This document shows, one piece after another, positions 8,702 to 18,676 of a stretch of DNA of 61,958 nucleotides (positions are counted from its first letter, which is position 1; every line of letters begins with the position of its first letter). A model generated the notes under the pieces. The model was not told where the DNA came from and searched no databases. It worked only from the letters and a program-made list of their open reading frames with translations. Position numbers and translations under genes: made by a program. The stretch is from an uncultured Erysipelotrichaceae bacterium (GTDB lineage Bacteria > Bacillota_I > Bacilli_A > Erysipelotrichales > Erysipelotrichaceae): NCBI GenBank assembly GCA_902761625.1, contig CACWLH010000004.1:25728-87685 (forward strand). The letters are read 5' to 3'.

Positions 8702-10075
8702 TTATTCGCCGTCTTTGACATCTTCGAAACCGAAGAAGTAAGTGATCACAGCTGTGATGATGAAGGTCAGCGGAACACTGAGCACACCGAGCAGAACGTT
8801 CGGGCACTTGCCCAGGAAAATAGCAGTTGTGAGAACGGACGGTGTGACGAAGGTCGGCGCTGTGATCTTGACCAGTCCCATGATGCAGCCGCCGATTGCT
8901 GAACCGCACAGCATTGCGATAAACGGCTTCTTGAGTCTCAGGTTGACGCCATAGAGCGCCGGTTCAGTGATACCAAGCAGAGCGGAGACAGTTGCGGAGA
9001 GTGCGGTGCTTCTCATCTTCATGCTCTTTGTCTTCAGGGCAACACCTGCGGCAGCGCCTGCTTCAGCGATGTTTGCGGCAAGTCCGCTCGGCAGGAAGAT
9101 GGAGTCAAAGCCCTGGGTTGCGAACATCTGGATGAGCAGAGGAATGGTCGCGTTATGTGTGCCGGTCAGAACCATCAGCGGGAAGAGTGCAGCGTTGATA
9201 CCGACTGCCAGCCAGCCCCAGTTGTTGCAGATCTCGCAGAACTTGAAGAAGAGATCACCCAGTACGGAAGAAGCCGGACCGATCAGGATGAGCATGATCG
9301 GAGCCACGACGAGCAGATCGATCATCGGTCTTAAGAATACTTTGACAAGATTCGGGGAAACCTTATCCGCAAAGCGGTCAACATACTTGAGCAGCCATAC
9401 TGCGAAGATGACGGGAAGCGCCTGTGCGCTGTAGCTCATGATCTTAAGACCGATCCCGAAGAAGCTGACAGTTGTGCCGGCTTCACCAAGTCCGGAGAGC
9501 GTCGGATGAAGCAGGATACCTGCCAGAGCCATGGAGACCATGACATCTGTATTCATCTTCTTTGCGGCGTTATAGGCAACGAAGAACGGCAGGAAATAGA
9601 AGACGCCGTCACCGATCACACCATTGAGAATCTGGTATGTCGGAGAATCCATCGCGATCAGTCCGATGCTGTTGAGAAGAACCGCGAGAACCTTGACCAT
9701 ACCGGAACCGGCGATGATCATGATGGAAGGCACGAAGCATGCGATGAGTGTATCAAGACCTGCTTTGAGATAACCTTTGATGCCCTGCGGCTTTTCCGCC
9801 GGGACTTCCTTTTCAGCAGCCGCGCCGATCTCACCGACCAGCTTGACCGCTTCGTTATATACATCAGTGACAGCCGGACCGAGAACAACCTGAAGCTGTC
9901 CGCCGCTGTCGAGTACGGAGATGACGCCTTCCATTGCCTTGATAGCTTCACGGTCCGCAGCGTCATTGTTCTTTAATACGAATCTGAGTCTGGTGACACA
10001 ATGTGTCATGCTGGAAATGTTTTCTTTGCCGCCGACTTTTTCGAGAATGTCTTTGGCTAACTGTGTGTTTGACAT
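8702..10075 (-). CDS. PTS beta-glucoside-type EIIBC permease
   Basis: 457 residues. The N-terminal EIIB domain (about residues 1-80) holds the phospho-accepting Cys26 in THCVTRLRF. It is followed by a polytopic EIIC domain with the substrate motif region GITEPALYGVNLRL typical of the glucose/sucrose/beta-glucoside superfamily. The EIIA domain found at the C terminus of BglP-like proteins is missing here and is encoded separately at the end of the operon. It takes up a beta-glucoside and phosphorylates it on entry. AGGGAGG lies before the ATG. It is the first gene of the operon, and a divergent or upstream AraC-GH39 regulator gene ends just before the promoter region. Confidence 0.92.
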   Translation of the reverse strand: MSNTQLAKDILEKVGGKENISSMTHCVTRLRFVLKNNDAADREAIKAMEGVISVLDSGGQLQVVLGPAVTDVYNEAVKLVGEIGAAAEKEVPAEKPQGIKGYLKAGLDTLIACFVPSIMIIAGSGMVKVLAVLLNSIGLIAMDSPTYQILNGVIGDGVFYFLPFFVAYNAAKKMNTDVMVSMALAGILLHPTLSGLGEAGTTVSFFGIGLKIMSYSAQALPVIFAVWLLKYVDRFADKVSPNLVKVFLRPMIDLLVVAPIMLILIGPASSVLGDLFFKFCEICNNWGWLAVGINAALFPLMVLTGTHNATIPLLIQMFATQGFDSIFLPSGLAANIAEAGAAAGVALKTKSMKMRSTALSATVSALLGITEPALYGVNLRLKKPFIAMLCGSAIGGCIMGLVKITAPTFVTPSVLTTAIFLGKCPNVLLGVLSVPLTFIITAVITYFFGFEDVKDGE

Positions 10076-10184
10076 TTGTTTGTCCTCCCTGATTGCACTC
10101 TTATTATGCTTTTTTCAGAGAGTTGATTCTGTCGATTATTTAACCGAAAAATGTTGTATTTATTATTCTGTTTTTTTCCATAAT

Positions 10185-10228
10185 AAAAGAGATGATTATT
10201 TCAGGTTAATAAATAACATCTCTTTTTT
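10185..10228 (-). terminator. Terminator of the AraC-type regulator gene
   Basis: AAAAGAGATG and CATCTCTTTT pair around an AT-rich 22-base loop. T runs follow on both strands, so it may work in both directions. The TAA stop of the regulator lies at its edge. Confidence 0.75.
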
Positions 10229-12473
10229 ATCTTCTTACTTTAATCAGATGCAGATGCCTGAATTCATTGGCAGCCAGTGTGCATTTGATGTTCAGTATGC
10301 CGTCTTCTTTGACATGCAGGGTTTCACCGGTGACCGGAATGACGGAGGCTGCTTTCAGATATTCCCTCTCGCCTTTGCCGACAAATGAATCATCCGTATA
10401 TTTCATATTCAGATAGCGGGTGAATGCGCATCCGCTCTCATCATTGACAATTCTTGTTTTCAGCAGATAATCCCCTTCCTCAAGACCGTCAATGCGGATT
10501 TCATAAGCGGCCGGCCTGCTGTCCTCAAACAGATCCGCCTGATAGTCTGATGTCTGATCGAGAATCTCCCTGGTGTAATATCCATAGCCGGGCTTTTTGC
10601 AGTTGTGGACCAGAATCTGAACATATCCCGGATCGGCTGATTTTGTGGCCAGATAATCCTTGGTGACAGCTGCCAGATATTCATCCTGCTGATCAAGCAG
10701 TTTCAGAGCATGATAGGAAGGCTTGATGATTCCGGAGGATGTGATGATGCCCGGCAGAAGATTGAACGTGCGCTCATATGAAGCCTCATCAAACAGCAGA
10801 TCCAAAGGAAGATCGAGCGGCAGACAGCTGCAGATGCCGTATCCTTCCAGAACATTGCGGATGATCCGCGCTCCCATCCAGACCGTTTCGTTAAGCACAT
10901 CAATATCGTTCAGTCTGTCCTTCCAGCTGACGATCAGAACCGATGCGTCATCTCTTTTTTCTTCCGCAAGAATCCGGCATGCCGTCCTGTATTGTTCCAG
11001 CACATAGCCGGCATCGGTCAGACGGTTGATAAACACCTCACTGCCTTTTTCCTGGAAGGTATAAGGTGCGCAGAAAATCGTATACGTGCGGATCGAGGGC
11101 ACTGCCTTGACAAATCTGCGGAAGTTTTCGCCGCTTTCATCCACCAGAACCGAAGGTCCGATGATCTCACTGTCAAAGCGGCACTGTCTGAGAATATCGG
11201 AGATTTTCTCATAGAAAGACGCAAAGGCCGCCAGCTTTTCATTGTCATACTTTGTGCGGTATTCGATTTCAAACACCGTATGATCCTGAATGCCTGTTCC
11301 GAAACGGTTGGCAAAGCGCAGACACTGTTCACGGAAATAGGAAATGAACAGTTCCTCATTGCCGAGTGATCTGTAATCAATCACGATGATCAGATCCATA
11401 TGATTTCTGACAAAGAATTCCATCACCCTGTCAGCTGTATAGAAATGATGTCTGCCATCTGCTGAAAAAGTATCAAGATAAAGCCTCGCTTTTCGGAATT
11501 TCAGGGTGTCATTCAGGAAAGTCACCTGCTCACTCATCCTGCTTTTCATCATCATTTCAAAGCTTCCGCAATTCAGGATTTCCGTCCAGTATTTCTTCAG
11601 CAGCGGATAGTTTCCTTCCATATGAAGATTGATTCTGACGGTCTCATCCGCCTTCTCATCCGTCTTTTCATTCAGAATGGAAAGGATATCATCTTTTTCG
11701 ATTTTTTCCTGCTCACTTCCATGAGTCTGCCGATAGCTTCCAGGGGTTGTATGATAAACATTCTGAAACTCCCGGTTGAACGAGGCGACATTCGCAAAAC
11801 CATGATTGACCGCAATCCGCAATACCGTCTCTTTTGTATTCAGAAGATCATCCACGGCGTGTTCCAGACGCACGTGGTTGAGATATTTGAGAAAGGACGT
11901 ATGGAACACATTGCTGAAATATCTGGAGAAATACTGCGGTGTCAGACCGAACTCGTCGGCGATCATTTCCAAGGTCACTTCATCCGCATAATTCGCCTCG
12001 ATATATGATGCGATCTCATTCTTTCTGGATTCGTCGTTTTCCGCAAAGACATTGTTTGAAAAGTGGGCAATCAGCAGATATACAAGCGAAAGAGAATACT
12101 GTTCACGCTCAATCAGATTCTGATCCGGTTCATAATACGATCTCACCAGAGAGCCTAGCACCCTTCTCAATTCATCGGTATTCTCATTTTTCACCAGATG
12201 TGTATTGCATACAATCACCTTGCGCTGATAGCCCATCAGTCTGAGCACTTCCGAATGGCTGATCCGGCATTGCAGAACCGTTCCGTTTTCGCATTTCAAT
12301 GTGACTGACTCGCCGGGATTGATCACCAGCATCTCACCGGTTTCAAGCGGCAGGACATTGTTCCCTTCTTCAATCTGTGCGCTGCCGTAGAGAACATAAT
12401 AAAGATGAAAATCCCGCGGTGCCGGATTTCCGTATATTCCGTTTTTGATAATTTTCAGATTGATCAGTTTCAT
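10227..12473 (-). CDS. AraC family regulator with C-terminal GH39-like domain
   Basis: 748 residues. An N-terminal cupin-like sensor (about residues 1-100, with FHLYYVLYG and LVINPGES) is followed by a double helix-turn-helix AraC domain at about residues 165-262 (EMIADEFGLTPQYFSRYFS and the closing TTPGSYRQTH). From about residue 290 to the end the protein resembles the TIM-barrel region of GH39 beta-xylosidases followed by a beta domain. Fusions of this kind occur in Bacillota regulators of plant-glycan genes, where the barrel is thought to be a sugar sensor. It lies upstream of the PTS-GH1 operon in the same orientation and probably activates it. Whether the barrel is catalytic is unknown. 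Confidence 0.82.
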   Translation of the reverse strand: MKLINLKIIKNGIYGNPAPRDFHLYYVLYGSAQIEEGNNVLPLETGEMLVINPGESVTLKCENGTVLQCRISHSEVLRLMGYQRKVIVCNTHLVKNENTDELRRVLGSLVRSYYEPDQNLIEREQYSLSLVYLLIAHFSNNVFAENDESRKNEIASYIEANYADEVTLEMIADEFGLTPQYFSRYFSNVFHTSFLKYLNHVRLEHAVDDLLNTKETVLRIAVNHGFANVASFNREFQNVYHTTPGSYRQTHGSEQEKIEKDDILSILNEKTDEKADETVRINLHMEGNYPLLKKYWTEILNCGSFEMMMKSRMSEQVTFLNDTLKFRKARLYLDTFSADGRHHFYTADRVMEFFVRNHMDLIIVIDYRSLGNEELFISYFREQCLRFANRFGTGIQDHTVFEIEYRTKYDNEKLAAFASFYEKISDILRQCRFDSEIIGPSVLVDESGENFRRFVKAVPSIRTYTIFCAPYTFQEKGSEVFINRLTDAGYVLEQYRTACRILAEEKRDDASVLIVSWKDRLNDIDVLNETVWMGARIIRNVLEGYGICSCLPLDLPLDLLFDEASYERTFNLLPGIITSSGIIKPSYHALKLLDQQDEYLAAVTKDYLATKSADPGYVQILVHNCKKPGYGYYTREILDQTSDYQADLFEDSRPAAYEIRIDGLEEGDYLLKTRIVNDESGCAFTRYLNMKYTDDSFVGKGEREYLKAASVIPVTGETLHVKEDGILNIKCTLAANEFRHLHLIKVRR

Positions 12474-12541
12474 TTGTTTTCATTTTAAACGATATAGCCG
12501 CCATATGGAATCATGTTCACAAGCACATGACATCCCGATTC

Positions 12542-12570
12542 AAAAAAGCCCATATCCTCAGATATGAGCT
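12542..12570 (-). terminator. Terminator of the sigma factor / C39 operon
   Basis: Minus-strand stem AGCTCATATC / GATATGGGCT (with G-U pairs) followed by TTTTT. Confidence 0.7.
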
Positions 12571-12588
12571 GTCCTTTCTGTTTCGTGA

Positions 12589-14517
12589 TTACCAGATATA
12601 GGATGGTTTGTTACTTTCAACAATTGACTGAAAGACTGCAGAAGCGTCATAAACGCTGACCCCGTTTCCCAGATTTCCGTTAAAGTACGGATCCAGCAGT
12701 GTCAGGGTGGTGAAGTCCTTTCCTTCCTCATATCCTGTGACAAGAACATTGTGATTGACGGTTGTGCTGCCGCCGTACAGTGAATTGACTTTGATCTGAA
12801 TGATGGACGGATAGCCGTCATCAATATCCCGTTTGATCCGGCTTACAAACTGACTGTATTCACTCTCATCAAATACCGTCGATACCGGCTGCACCCGGTA
12901 GCCGGCGTCTGTATCATTCTGCGGTGCTGCCCCGAACAGATATTCACTGAGCACTCTTGCCACATCGGTATCATATGTTCCATAGATTCCGTCGCTTCTT
13001 TCGCCGGGCATGTATGTATTCATTTCCTCGGCGAGATCAATTTGAGCGCGGTCAATGCCGAAATGATTCAGAATCATCTGTGCGCATGCCACCGCACAAT
13101 AATAACTCTCCTGCTGAAGAATCCGGTAAACCGTGATGCCATTCGAAACGGTTCCCGGCACTTCAGCGGCAGGCTCTTCCGTCGCAGCCGGCTGGGAAGA
13201 TGCCTGCGGTTCTTCGGAAGGCACGGCAGTTTCAGAAGGCGTTTCCGGCTCTTCGGTTTGGGATGCTTCTGTGCTTTGCGGTTTCTCAATGCTGAGCGGT
13301 TCATCCGTCCATGTGATGTATTCAGATGATAAAGCCGGCACATAATACAGTCCATATTGTCTCAGGCCGGGCAGATCTGAGAATACTTTATTTGCGGCAT
13401 CCGTGATATCCGCATGGAACAGATAACACGGCATGACATATTCAAATGCCCGGTTATTCATATAAACCAGCTGCACATCCGCGATTTCCGTATTTTCATC
13501 AGGTATGATGCCGTTGGTATTTGCGAAACAATTGCCTTTGAGCAGTTCTTCATATGCCTCATCCGCACTGATCAGAGGATATTCACCCGCAGTATCATAT
13601 GCGGCAGGCTCATTGATCACGCGGATCAGATCGAGCTGACTGCCGTCTTCCGAGCCGCCGAAGACAATCTTTTTCAGATTGTAATTGACGATCGTATCTT
13701 CATCGGATGCACCTTTTTCATACATCACAAAGTTTCTGATTTTTCTTGCATCATAGGTGAAATCGCCGCCGATGTCATAAGCCCATTCTTTGCTGTCAAA
13801 CAGGTCAGCGTATTGATCGTGGAGATAGTCCATTGTTTTGGCTGCCGTCTGTTCATCCGTTTCATGGTTCAGGCTGATGCCTTCATCAAGACTGACAGCA
13901 TGATTCTGATTGAGGAACAGGACTGTTTCATAAGAATCCGATGACAATGTGCCTTCCTCGCACCAGGCAGTAAGTCCGTATACATTTCCTTCGGGATCAC
14001 GGTCTTTGTTCACTTCTTTCACATGAACACCGAAGTATTCTGAATAATAATCCAGATTTGCCTGGATTTCCTTCTCACTCAGACCATAAGGGATTCCGGC
14101 TGATGAAGGAATTCTTTCAAACACAGGCAGTGTCTGCAGATCCATCTGTTCATTCCATGGATTATAATCTGTTTCCGCTTTGAGATCCGGATACAGGACA
14201 ATTCCGAAACCCGAACTGGCGGTATTGTACAATTCATGGCTGAGTGAGATCATTTCCGGTTTTTTCACATTCGATGATGAGCCAAGCAAGCCATTGGACG
14301 ACGGCTCTGAAACGGCGGATGTGTCATTGAGATCGCGCTGCGGGCGCGGAATGGTCGCAATCATCACCGCGAATACGCACATGGCGGCGGTGAGGGCGAT
14401 GACGATCTTTCTTTGATAGAACGGCTTCTTGACCGGAGTCATCCTTGCCCTCTGCACACTCAGCAGCAGATCATCATCAATTTCATTCAGTGCATTCGCA
14501 AGATCTTCTTTTTTCAT
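12589..14517 (-). CDS. Membrane-anchored C39-like peptidase protein coupled to an ECF sigma factor
   Basis: 642 residues. The short cytoplasmic N terminus (about 1-33) is followed by one transmembrane helix (IVIALTAAMCVFAVMIATI). A long extracellular region of unknown fold reaches about residue 410, then a Pro/Glu/Ser/Thr-rich linker, then a C39-like papain-fold domain from about 465. That domain has the Cys box QESYYCAVACAQMIL and a His box HNVLVTGYEE with a following Asp. The start codon overlaps the sigma factor stop (ATGA), so the two are translationally coupled. The topology matches an anti-sigma factor or sensor whose cytoplasmic tail would bind the sigma factor, yet that tail is short and lacks an obvious zinc-binding motif. 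The peptidase role is inferred from motifs. Confidence 0.75.
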   Translation of the reverse strand: MKKEDLANALNEIDDDLLLSVQRARMTPVKKPFYQRKIVIALTAAMCVFAVMIATIPRPQRDLNDTSAVSEPSSNGLLGSSSNVKKPEMISLSHELYNTASSGFGIVLYPDLKAETDYNPWNEQMDLQTLPVFERIPSSAGIPYGLSEKEIQANLDYYSEYFGVHVKEVNKDRDPEGNVYGLTAWCEEGTLSSDSYETVLFLNQNHAVSLDEGISLNHETDEQTAAKTMDYLHDQYADLFDSKEWAYDIGGDFTYDARKIRNFVMYEKGASDEDTIVNYNLKKIVFGGSEDGSQLDLIRVINEPAAYDTAGEYPLISADEAYEELLKGNCFANTNGIIPDENTEIADVQLVYMNNRAFEYVMPCYLFHADITDAANKVFSDLPGLRQYGLYYVPALSSEYITWTDEPLSIEKPQSTEASQTEEPETPSETAVPSEEPQASSQPAATEEPAAEVPGTVSNGITVYRILQQESYYCAVACAQMILNHFGIDRAQIDLAEEMNTYMPGERSDGIYGTYDTDVARVLSEYLFGAAPQNDTDAGYRVQPVSTVFDESEYSQFVSRIKRDIDDGYPSIIQIKVNSLYGGSTTVNHNVLVTGYEEGKDFTTLTLLDPYFNGNLGNGVSVYDASAVFQSIVESNKPSYIW

Positions 14518-15071
14518 GACAGGAATCCCTCCTTTTCCAGATACTCCCGCAATGCGCTGCGCATGCGGAACAGCTGCGTCTTGGCATTGGATTCCGTGAA
14601 TCCGCTATATTCAGCTGCTTTGGCAAGGGAATCGAAATAGAAGTAGCGGCACAGGAACAGGTTCCGGCTTTTCTCCGGATAGCCGCGAAGAAAACGGCTG
14701 ATCGCGTCTTTGAGAATTTCCAGATCATATTCTCTGTTCACGCTGTTCTCGCCGATGCATTCACCCAGCTCTTCCAGTGAAAGATCATATTGGGATGATG
14801 AACGTTTCTCACGGCCGAGAAATCTCAGCCTGTCAATGGACAGTGACCTTGTGATTTTGCTTAACCACGCCAGAAACGCATTGGGTCTTTGCGGCGGGAT
14901 CGCATTCCACGTTTTGAGATAGGTGTCGTTGACCGCTTCCCTGGAATCCTCATGGTCATTGAGAATATTCATTGCGACAGTCCTGAGATACTTTCCGTAT
15001 TTGACATCTGTCTCTCTGATCGCATCTTCATTTCTCTGCCAGTAAAGATCAATGATCTCAATGTCTTCCAT
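14514..15071 (-). CDS. ECF-type RNA polymerase sigma factor
   Basis: 185 residues from the ATG at 15071, chosen because AAGGGG lies 9 bases before it; a longer open frame would begin upstream of the predicted promoter. Region 2 contains DHEDSREAVNDTYLKTWNAIPP, and the region 4 helix-turn-helix is near DSLAKAAEYSGFTESNAKTQL, both standard for sigma-70 ECF factors. It directs RNA polymerase to a small regulon and probably to its own promoter, which has an ECF-like TGAAAC / CGTC pair. The next gene begins inside its stop codon and encodes a single-pass membrane protein, the likely controller. Confidence 0.9.
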   Translation of the reverse strand: MEDIEIIDLYWQRNEDAIRETDVKYGKYLRTVAMNILNDHEDSREAVNDTYLKTWNAIPPQRPNAFLAWLSKITRSLSIDRLRFLGREKRSSSQYDLSLEELGECIGENSVNREYDLEILKDAISRFLRGYPEKSRNLFLCRYFYFDSLAKAAEYSGFTESNAKTQLFRMRSALREYLEKEGFLS

Positions 15072-15096
15072 GACTCTTTTCCCCTTCACATAATCA

Positions 15097-15123
15097 GACG
15101 ATAAAAAACGTTTTGCGGTTTCA
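15097..15123 (-). promoter_or_regulatory. Candidate autoregulated ECF promoter
   Basis: On the minus strand, TGAAAC (15123-15118) and CGTC (15100-15097) are 17 bases apart. This matches the general ECF promoter pattern (AAC at -35, CGTC/CGTA at -10). It lies 26 bases before the sigma factor start codon. Confidence 0.65.
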
Positions 15124-15155
15124 CCAAATGCACTCTTCACAGAAAATATTACCAT

Positions 15156-15193
15156 CAAAAACTGCCCTGCTGAGCATTAAGCAGGACAGTTTC
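15156..15193 (-). terminator. Terminator of the ACP / FMN oxidoreductase operon
   Basis: Minus-strand ACTGTCCTGCT paired with AGCAGGGCAGT, followed by TTTTTG. It insulates the sigma factor operon from the genes before it. Confidence 0.85.
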
Positions 15194-15216
15194 ATACAGT
15201 TCAGACGGATTCTTTT

Positions 15217-16173
15217 TCAAAGATGATTTCCATGATGCACAATGACGGAATGATCCATTTGCGAAAGATTGCCGATACCGGTGTATCCCATCATTTCAGA
15301 AAGCTCCTCATTCATCCGGTTCACCTTCCGGATGACGCCGCTCTTTCCTTCTTTCAGAAGTCCCGGGAGAATTCCTCTGCCCACGCTTACCGCATCCGCG
15401 CCAAGCGCAAGCGCCTTGAAGGCATCATAGCCGGATTCAATGGAGCAGTCCACGAAGATCTTCATCTTTGTATGAGGCATGGCTTTGCGGATTTCCTGAA
15501 GCGCCATGACCGGCGGAATACCAAACGGCAGACGGCCATGGTGATGGCTGACAAAGATCGCCGCACAGCCGGCCTCTTCGCATTTGCGCGCATCTGTGAC
15601 AGACAGTACACCCTTTGCGACAAACGGTGTATCTTTCGCCGCTTTCACATACATTGCAAGATCTTCAGCACTGACAGGACCGAGTTCAATACCGTCCACA
15701 ACATCATATTTTCCGTTTTTGCCGAACACATGATCGACGTCAACGCCGACTGCCAATGCATCAAGTTTCTTTGCATAAGCGATCTGATCCAGAATCATCT
15801 GATGATCCATGAACGGCTTGATGATCCGGACGGTGCGGGCGCCTTCCCGCGCAATCGATTCATACTCCTCATCCGGCTCCATGCCCACCCAGTTGACAAG
15901 ATTGAGCTCTTTCGCAGCTGCCGCATATTCCTGCATCGGCGTGCGTCCTTCAATACCGACTTTGTTCAGATGTGAAAATGCCGGCATCATGATCGGTGAG
16001 GAGAACGTCTCATTGAACAGGTTCAGAGTCAGATCCGGCTCATACGCATCGATGATGCGCATTTCAACGAGCAGCTCATCAAGATATCTTCTGTTATGGA
16101 GATTGGCATCCGCCGCGTTTCTTTCCGGTTCGGGAATCATTCCCTTCGGACCGGGCCACTTTGTTTCTGACAT
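15217..16173 (-). CDS. FMN-dependent alpha-hydroxy-acid oxidoreductase family protein
   Basis: 318 residues, shorter than the 350-370 of lactate oxidases. It is a TIM-barrel FMN enzyme: FSSPIMMPAF near residue 57, VAKGVLSVTDA with the flavin Lys, the His/Arg active-site block FVSHHHGRLPFG, and the FMN phosphate loop ALGADAVSVGRG. In characterised family members the block reads S-N-H-G-G/A-R-Q; here it is S-H-H-H-G-R-L, so the substrate may not be a usual 2-hydroxy acid. It follows an acyl-carrier-protein-like gene by 22 bases in the same operon, which suggests a link to an acyl or carrier-bound substrate. Type 2 isopentenyl-diphosphate isomerase is a distant alternative. Confidence 0.78.
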   Translation of the reverse strand: MSETKWPGPKGMIPEPERNAADANLHNRRYLDELLVEMRIIDAYEPDLTLNLFNETFSSPIMMPAFSHLNKVGIEGRTPMQEYAAAAKELNLVNWVGMEPDEEYESIAREGARTVRIIKPFMDHQMILDQIAYAKKLDALAVGVDVDHVFGKNGKYDVVDGIELGPVSAEDLAMYVKAAKDTPFVAKGVLSVTDARKCEEAGCAAIFVSHHHGRLPFGIPPVMALQEIRKAMPHTKMKIFVDCSIESGYDAFKALALGADAVSVGRGILPGLLKEGKSGVIRKVNRMNEELSEMMGYTGIGNLSQMDHSVIVHHGNHL

Positions 16174-16195
16174 GCAGTTTATCCTTTCTGATTCA

Positions 16196-16426
16196 TTACA
16201 TCTTCGCGTATTTCTCAGCGAGTTTCAAGAGATCCATAACAGATACAACCTGATCCATATCCTCTTCTGAGATTTCTGTTTCAAGCATATTGCCAAGCTC
16301 ATTTCTGAGCAGATACAGATCAGAATGATCCATTTTCAGATCTTCCCTGAGCTTTGATTCCGTATCCACCTCCCATGATTCAAGCGGTGTGTATTTCATT
16401 ACAAGATCCAGAATAAAATCAAACAT
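16196..16426 (-). CDS. Acyl carrier protein-like small protein
   Basis: 76 residues starting at 16426, with AAGAGG before the ATG; a longer open frame upstream is not supported. Size, acidity and the four-helix pattern fit acyl carrier proteins. The phosphopantetheine site would be the Ser in LKMDHSDLYLLRNEL, where ordinary ACPs have D-S-L/D. The Ser is one residue away from the canonical Asp, so priming should be confirmed. It is the first gene of an operon with the FMN oxidoreductase and is divergent from a small XRE regulator with only 36 bases between start codons. A specialised rather than fatty-acid-synthesis ACP is likely, as no fab genes are near. Confidence 0.68.
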   Translation of the reverse strand: MFDFILDLVMKYTPLESWEVDTESKLREDLKMDHSDLYLLRNELGNMLETEISEEDMDQVVSVMDLLKLAEKYAKM

Positions 16427-16462
16427 TTTAATATCCTCTTTTCCAAAGAAAATTATACATTT

Positions 16463-16747
16463 ATGCGCCGGATTATGAGAACATTTCAGAATGAATTGAA
16501 TCAGAACCTGAATGATCCGGATTTCAGAAAAGAATTGAAAAAAATGCAGCCCGAAATGTCTGCGGTCCGTGCAATCATGGAAGCCCGGATTGAACAGCGA
16601 ATGACACAGGATCAGCTGTCTGAGGTATGTGCAATCGATCAGTCCGTTATCAGCAAACTTGAAAACGGCACCCTTGTTCCCAGCCTTAAAATGCTGAAAA
16701 GACTTGCGGCAGACCTTGGCAAAACCGTAAAAATTGAAATTGTATAA
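16463..16747 (+). CDS. XRE-family helix-turn-helix regulator (orphan HigA-like)
   Basis: 94 residues. The helix-turn-helix is at about residues 47-68 (MTQDQLSEVCAIDQSVISKLE), followed by the short C-terminal stretch common to HigA/MqsA-type antitoxins. No RelE/HigB-like toxin gene is present on either side, so it is an orphan. The start is uncertain: the ATG at 16475 is also possible because a TATACA -10-like box lies at 16454-16459, too close for a transcript to include the first ATG. It shares a 36-base divergent start region with the ACP gene and may repress it and itself. Confidence 0.8.
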   Translation: MRRIMRTFQNELNQNLNDPDFRKELKKMQPEMSAVRAIMEARIEQRMTQDQLSEVCAIDQSVISKLENGTLVPSLKMLKRLAADLGKTVKIEIV

Positions 16748-16755
16748 CAATGAAA

Positions 16756-16785
16756 GACAGCCCGGAAATCCGGGCTGTCAGTTTT
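16756..16785 (+). terminator. Terminator of the XRE regulator gene
   Basis: GACAGCCCGG-AAAT-CCGGGCTGTC followed by AGTTTT. It lies between convergent genes and may also act on the opposite strand. Confidence 0.8.
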
Positions 16786-16806
16786 ATGTCAGATATGCTG
16801 AATTGC

Positions 16807-18276
<1,470 letters not shown>

Positions 18277-18304
18277 TTATAATCCTCCTGTTTCTGATAC
18301 TTCT

Positions 18305-18334
18305 ATTTTAACTGTTCCCTCCATGCGATGACAA
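18305..18334 (-). promoter_or_regulatory. Promoter candidate for the 488-residue GH1 gene
   Basis: TTGTCA and TAAAAT are separated by 18 bases on the minus strand. A TGACA/TGTCA inverted repeat overlaps the -35 and could be an operator. Confidence 0.45.
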
Positions 18335-18424
18335 GCATGTCAACAGTCCCGGCCGCATTTCATTTGTTCATCCGTATGGTAAAATGATTTCACAGAAGCA
18401 TCCATGAATGCGAAGGAGTATCAT

Positions 18425-18673
18425 ATGGCAACCTACACCGTTGAAATTCATACAGATGAAAAGACAGAAGCGCTTCTCGATGAAGCCTGGCAGCTGGCAA
18501 AGATGATTCCTGAAAACCGTGAATATCTTGATCAGCCCTGGTTTACCAGAGAGTACCAGCTGACCCTCGCTCTGAGCGGATCCGCCGCCAGCGTTCATAA
18601 ACATGAGCTTGAGGATTCATGGATTAATGAATGCCTGCTTGACCACATCAATGACATGAAAAAACTGCTGTGA
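18425..18673 (+). CDS. Small conserved-looking protein of unknown function
   Basis: 82 residues from the ATG at 18425; AAGGAG lies 8 bases before it, while an earlier ATG at 18404 has no ribosome-binding site. The protein is acidic, soluble and probably mostly helical (TEALLDEAWQLAKMIPENRE, then a C-terminal helix ending INDMKKLL). I do not recognise a family. It is divergent from the GH1 gene and convergent with the flavodoxin gene, with only three bases between the two stop codons. Confidence 0.65.
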   Translation: MATYTVEIHTDEKTEALLDEAWQLAKMIPENREYLDQPWFTREYQLTLALSGSAASVHKHELEDSWINECLLDHINDMKKLL

Positions 18674-18676
18674 TGT

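Noticed and set aside
16463..16747. HigBA-type toxin-antitoxin pair
   Set aside because: Only the antitoxin-like regulator is present; no toxin frame lies before or after it on the same strand.
16427..16750. N-terminal extension of the ACP-like gene to 184 residues
   Set aside because: The ATG at 16426 has AAGAGG upstream, and the extension overlaps the divergent XRE gene.
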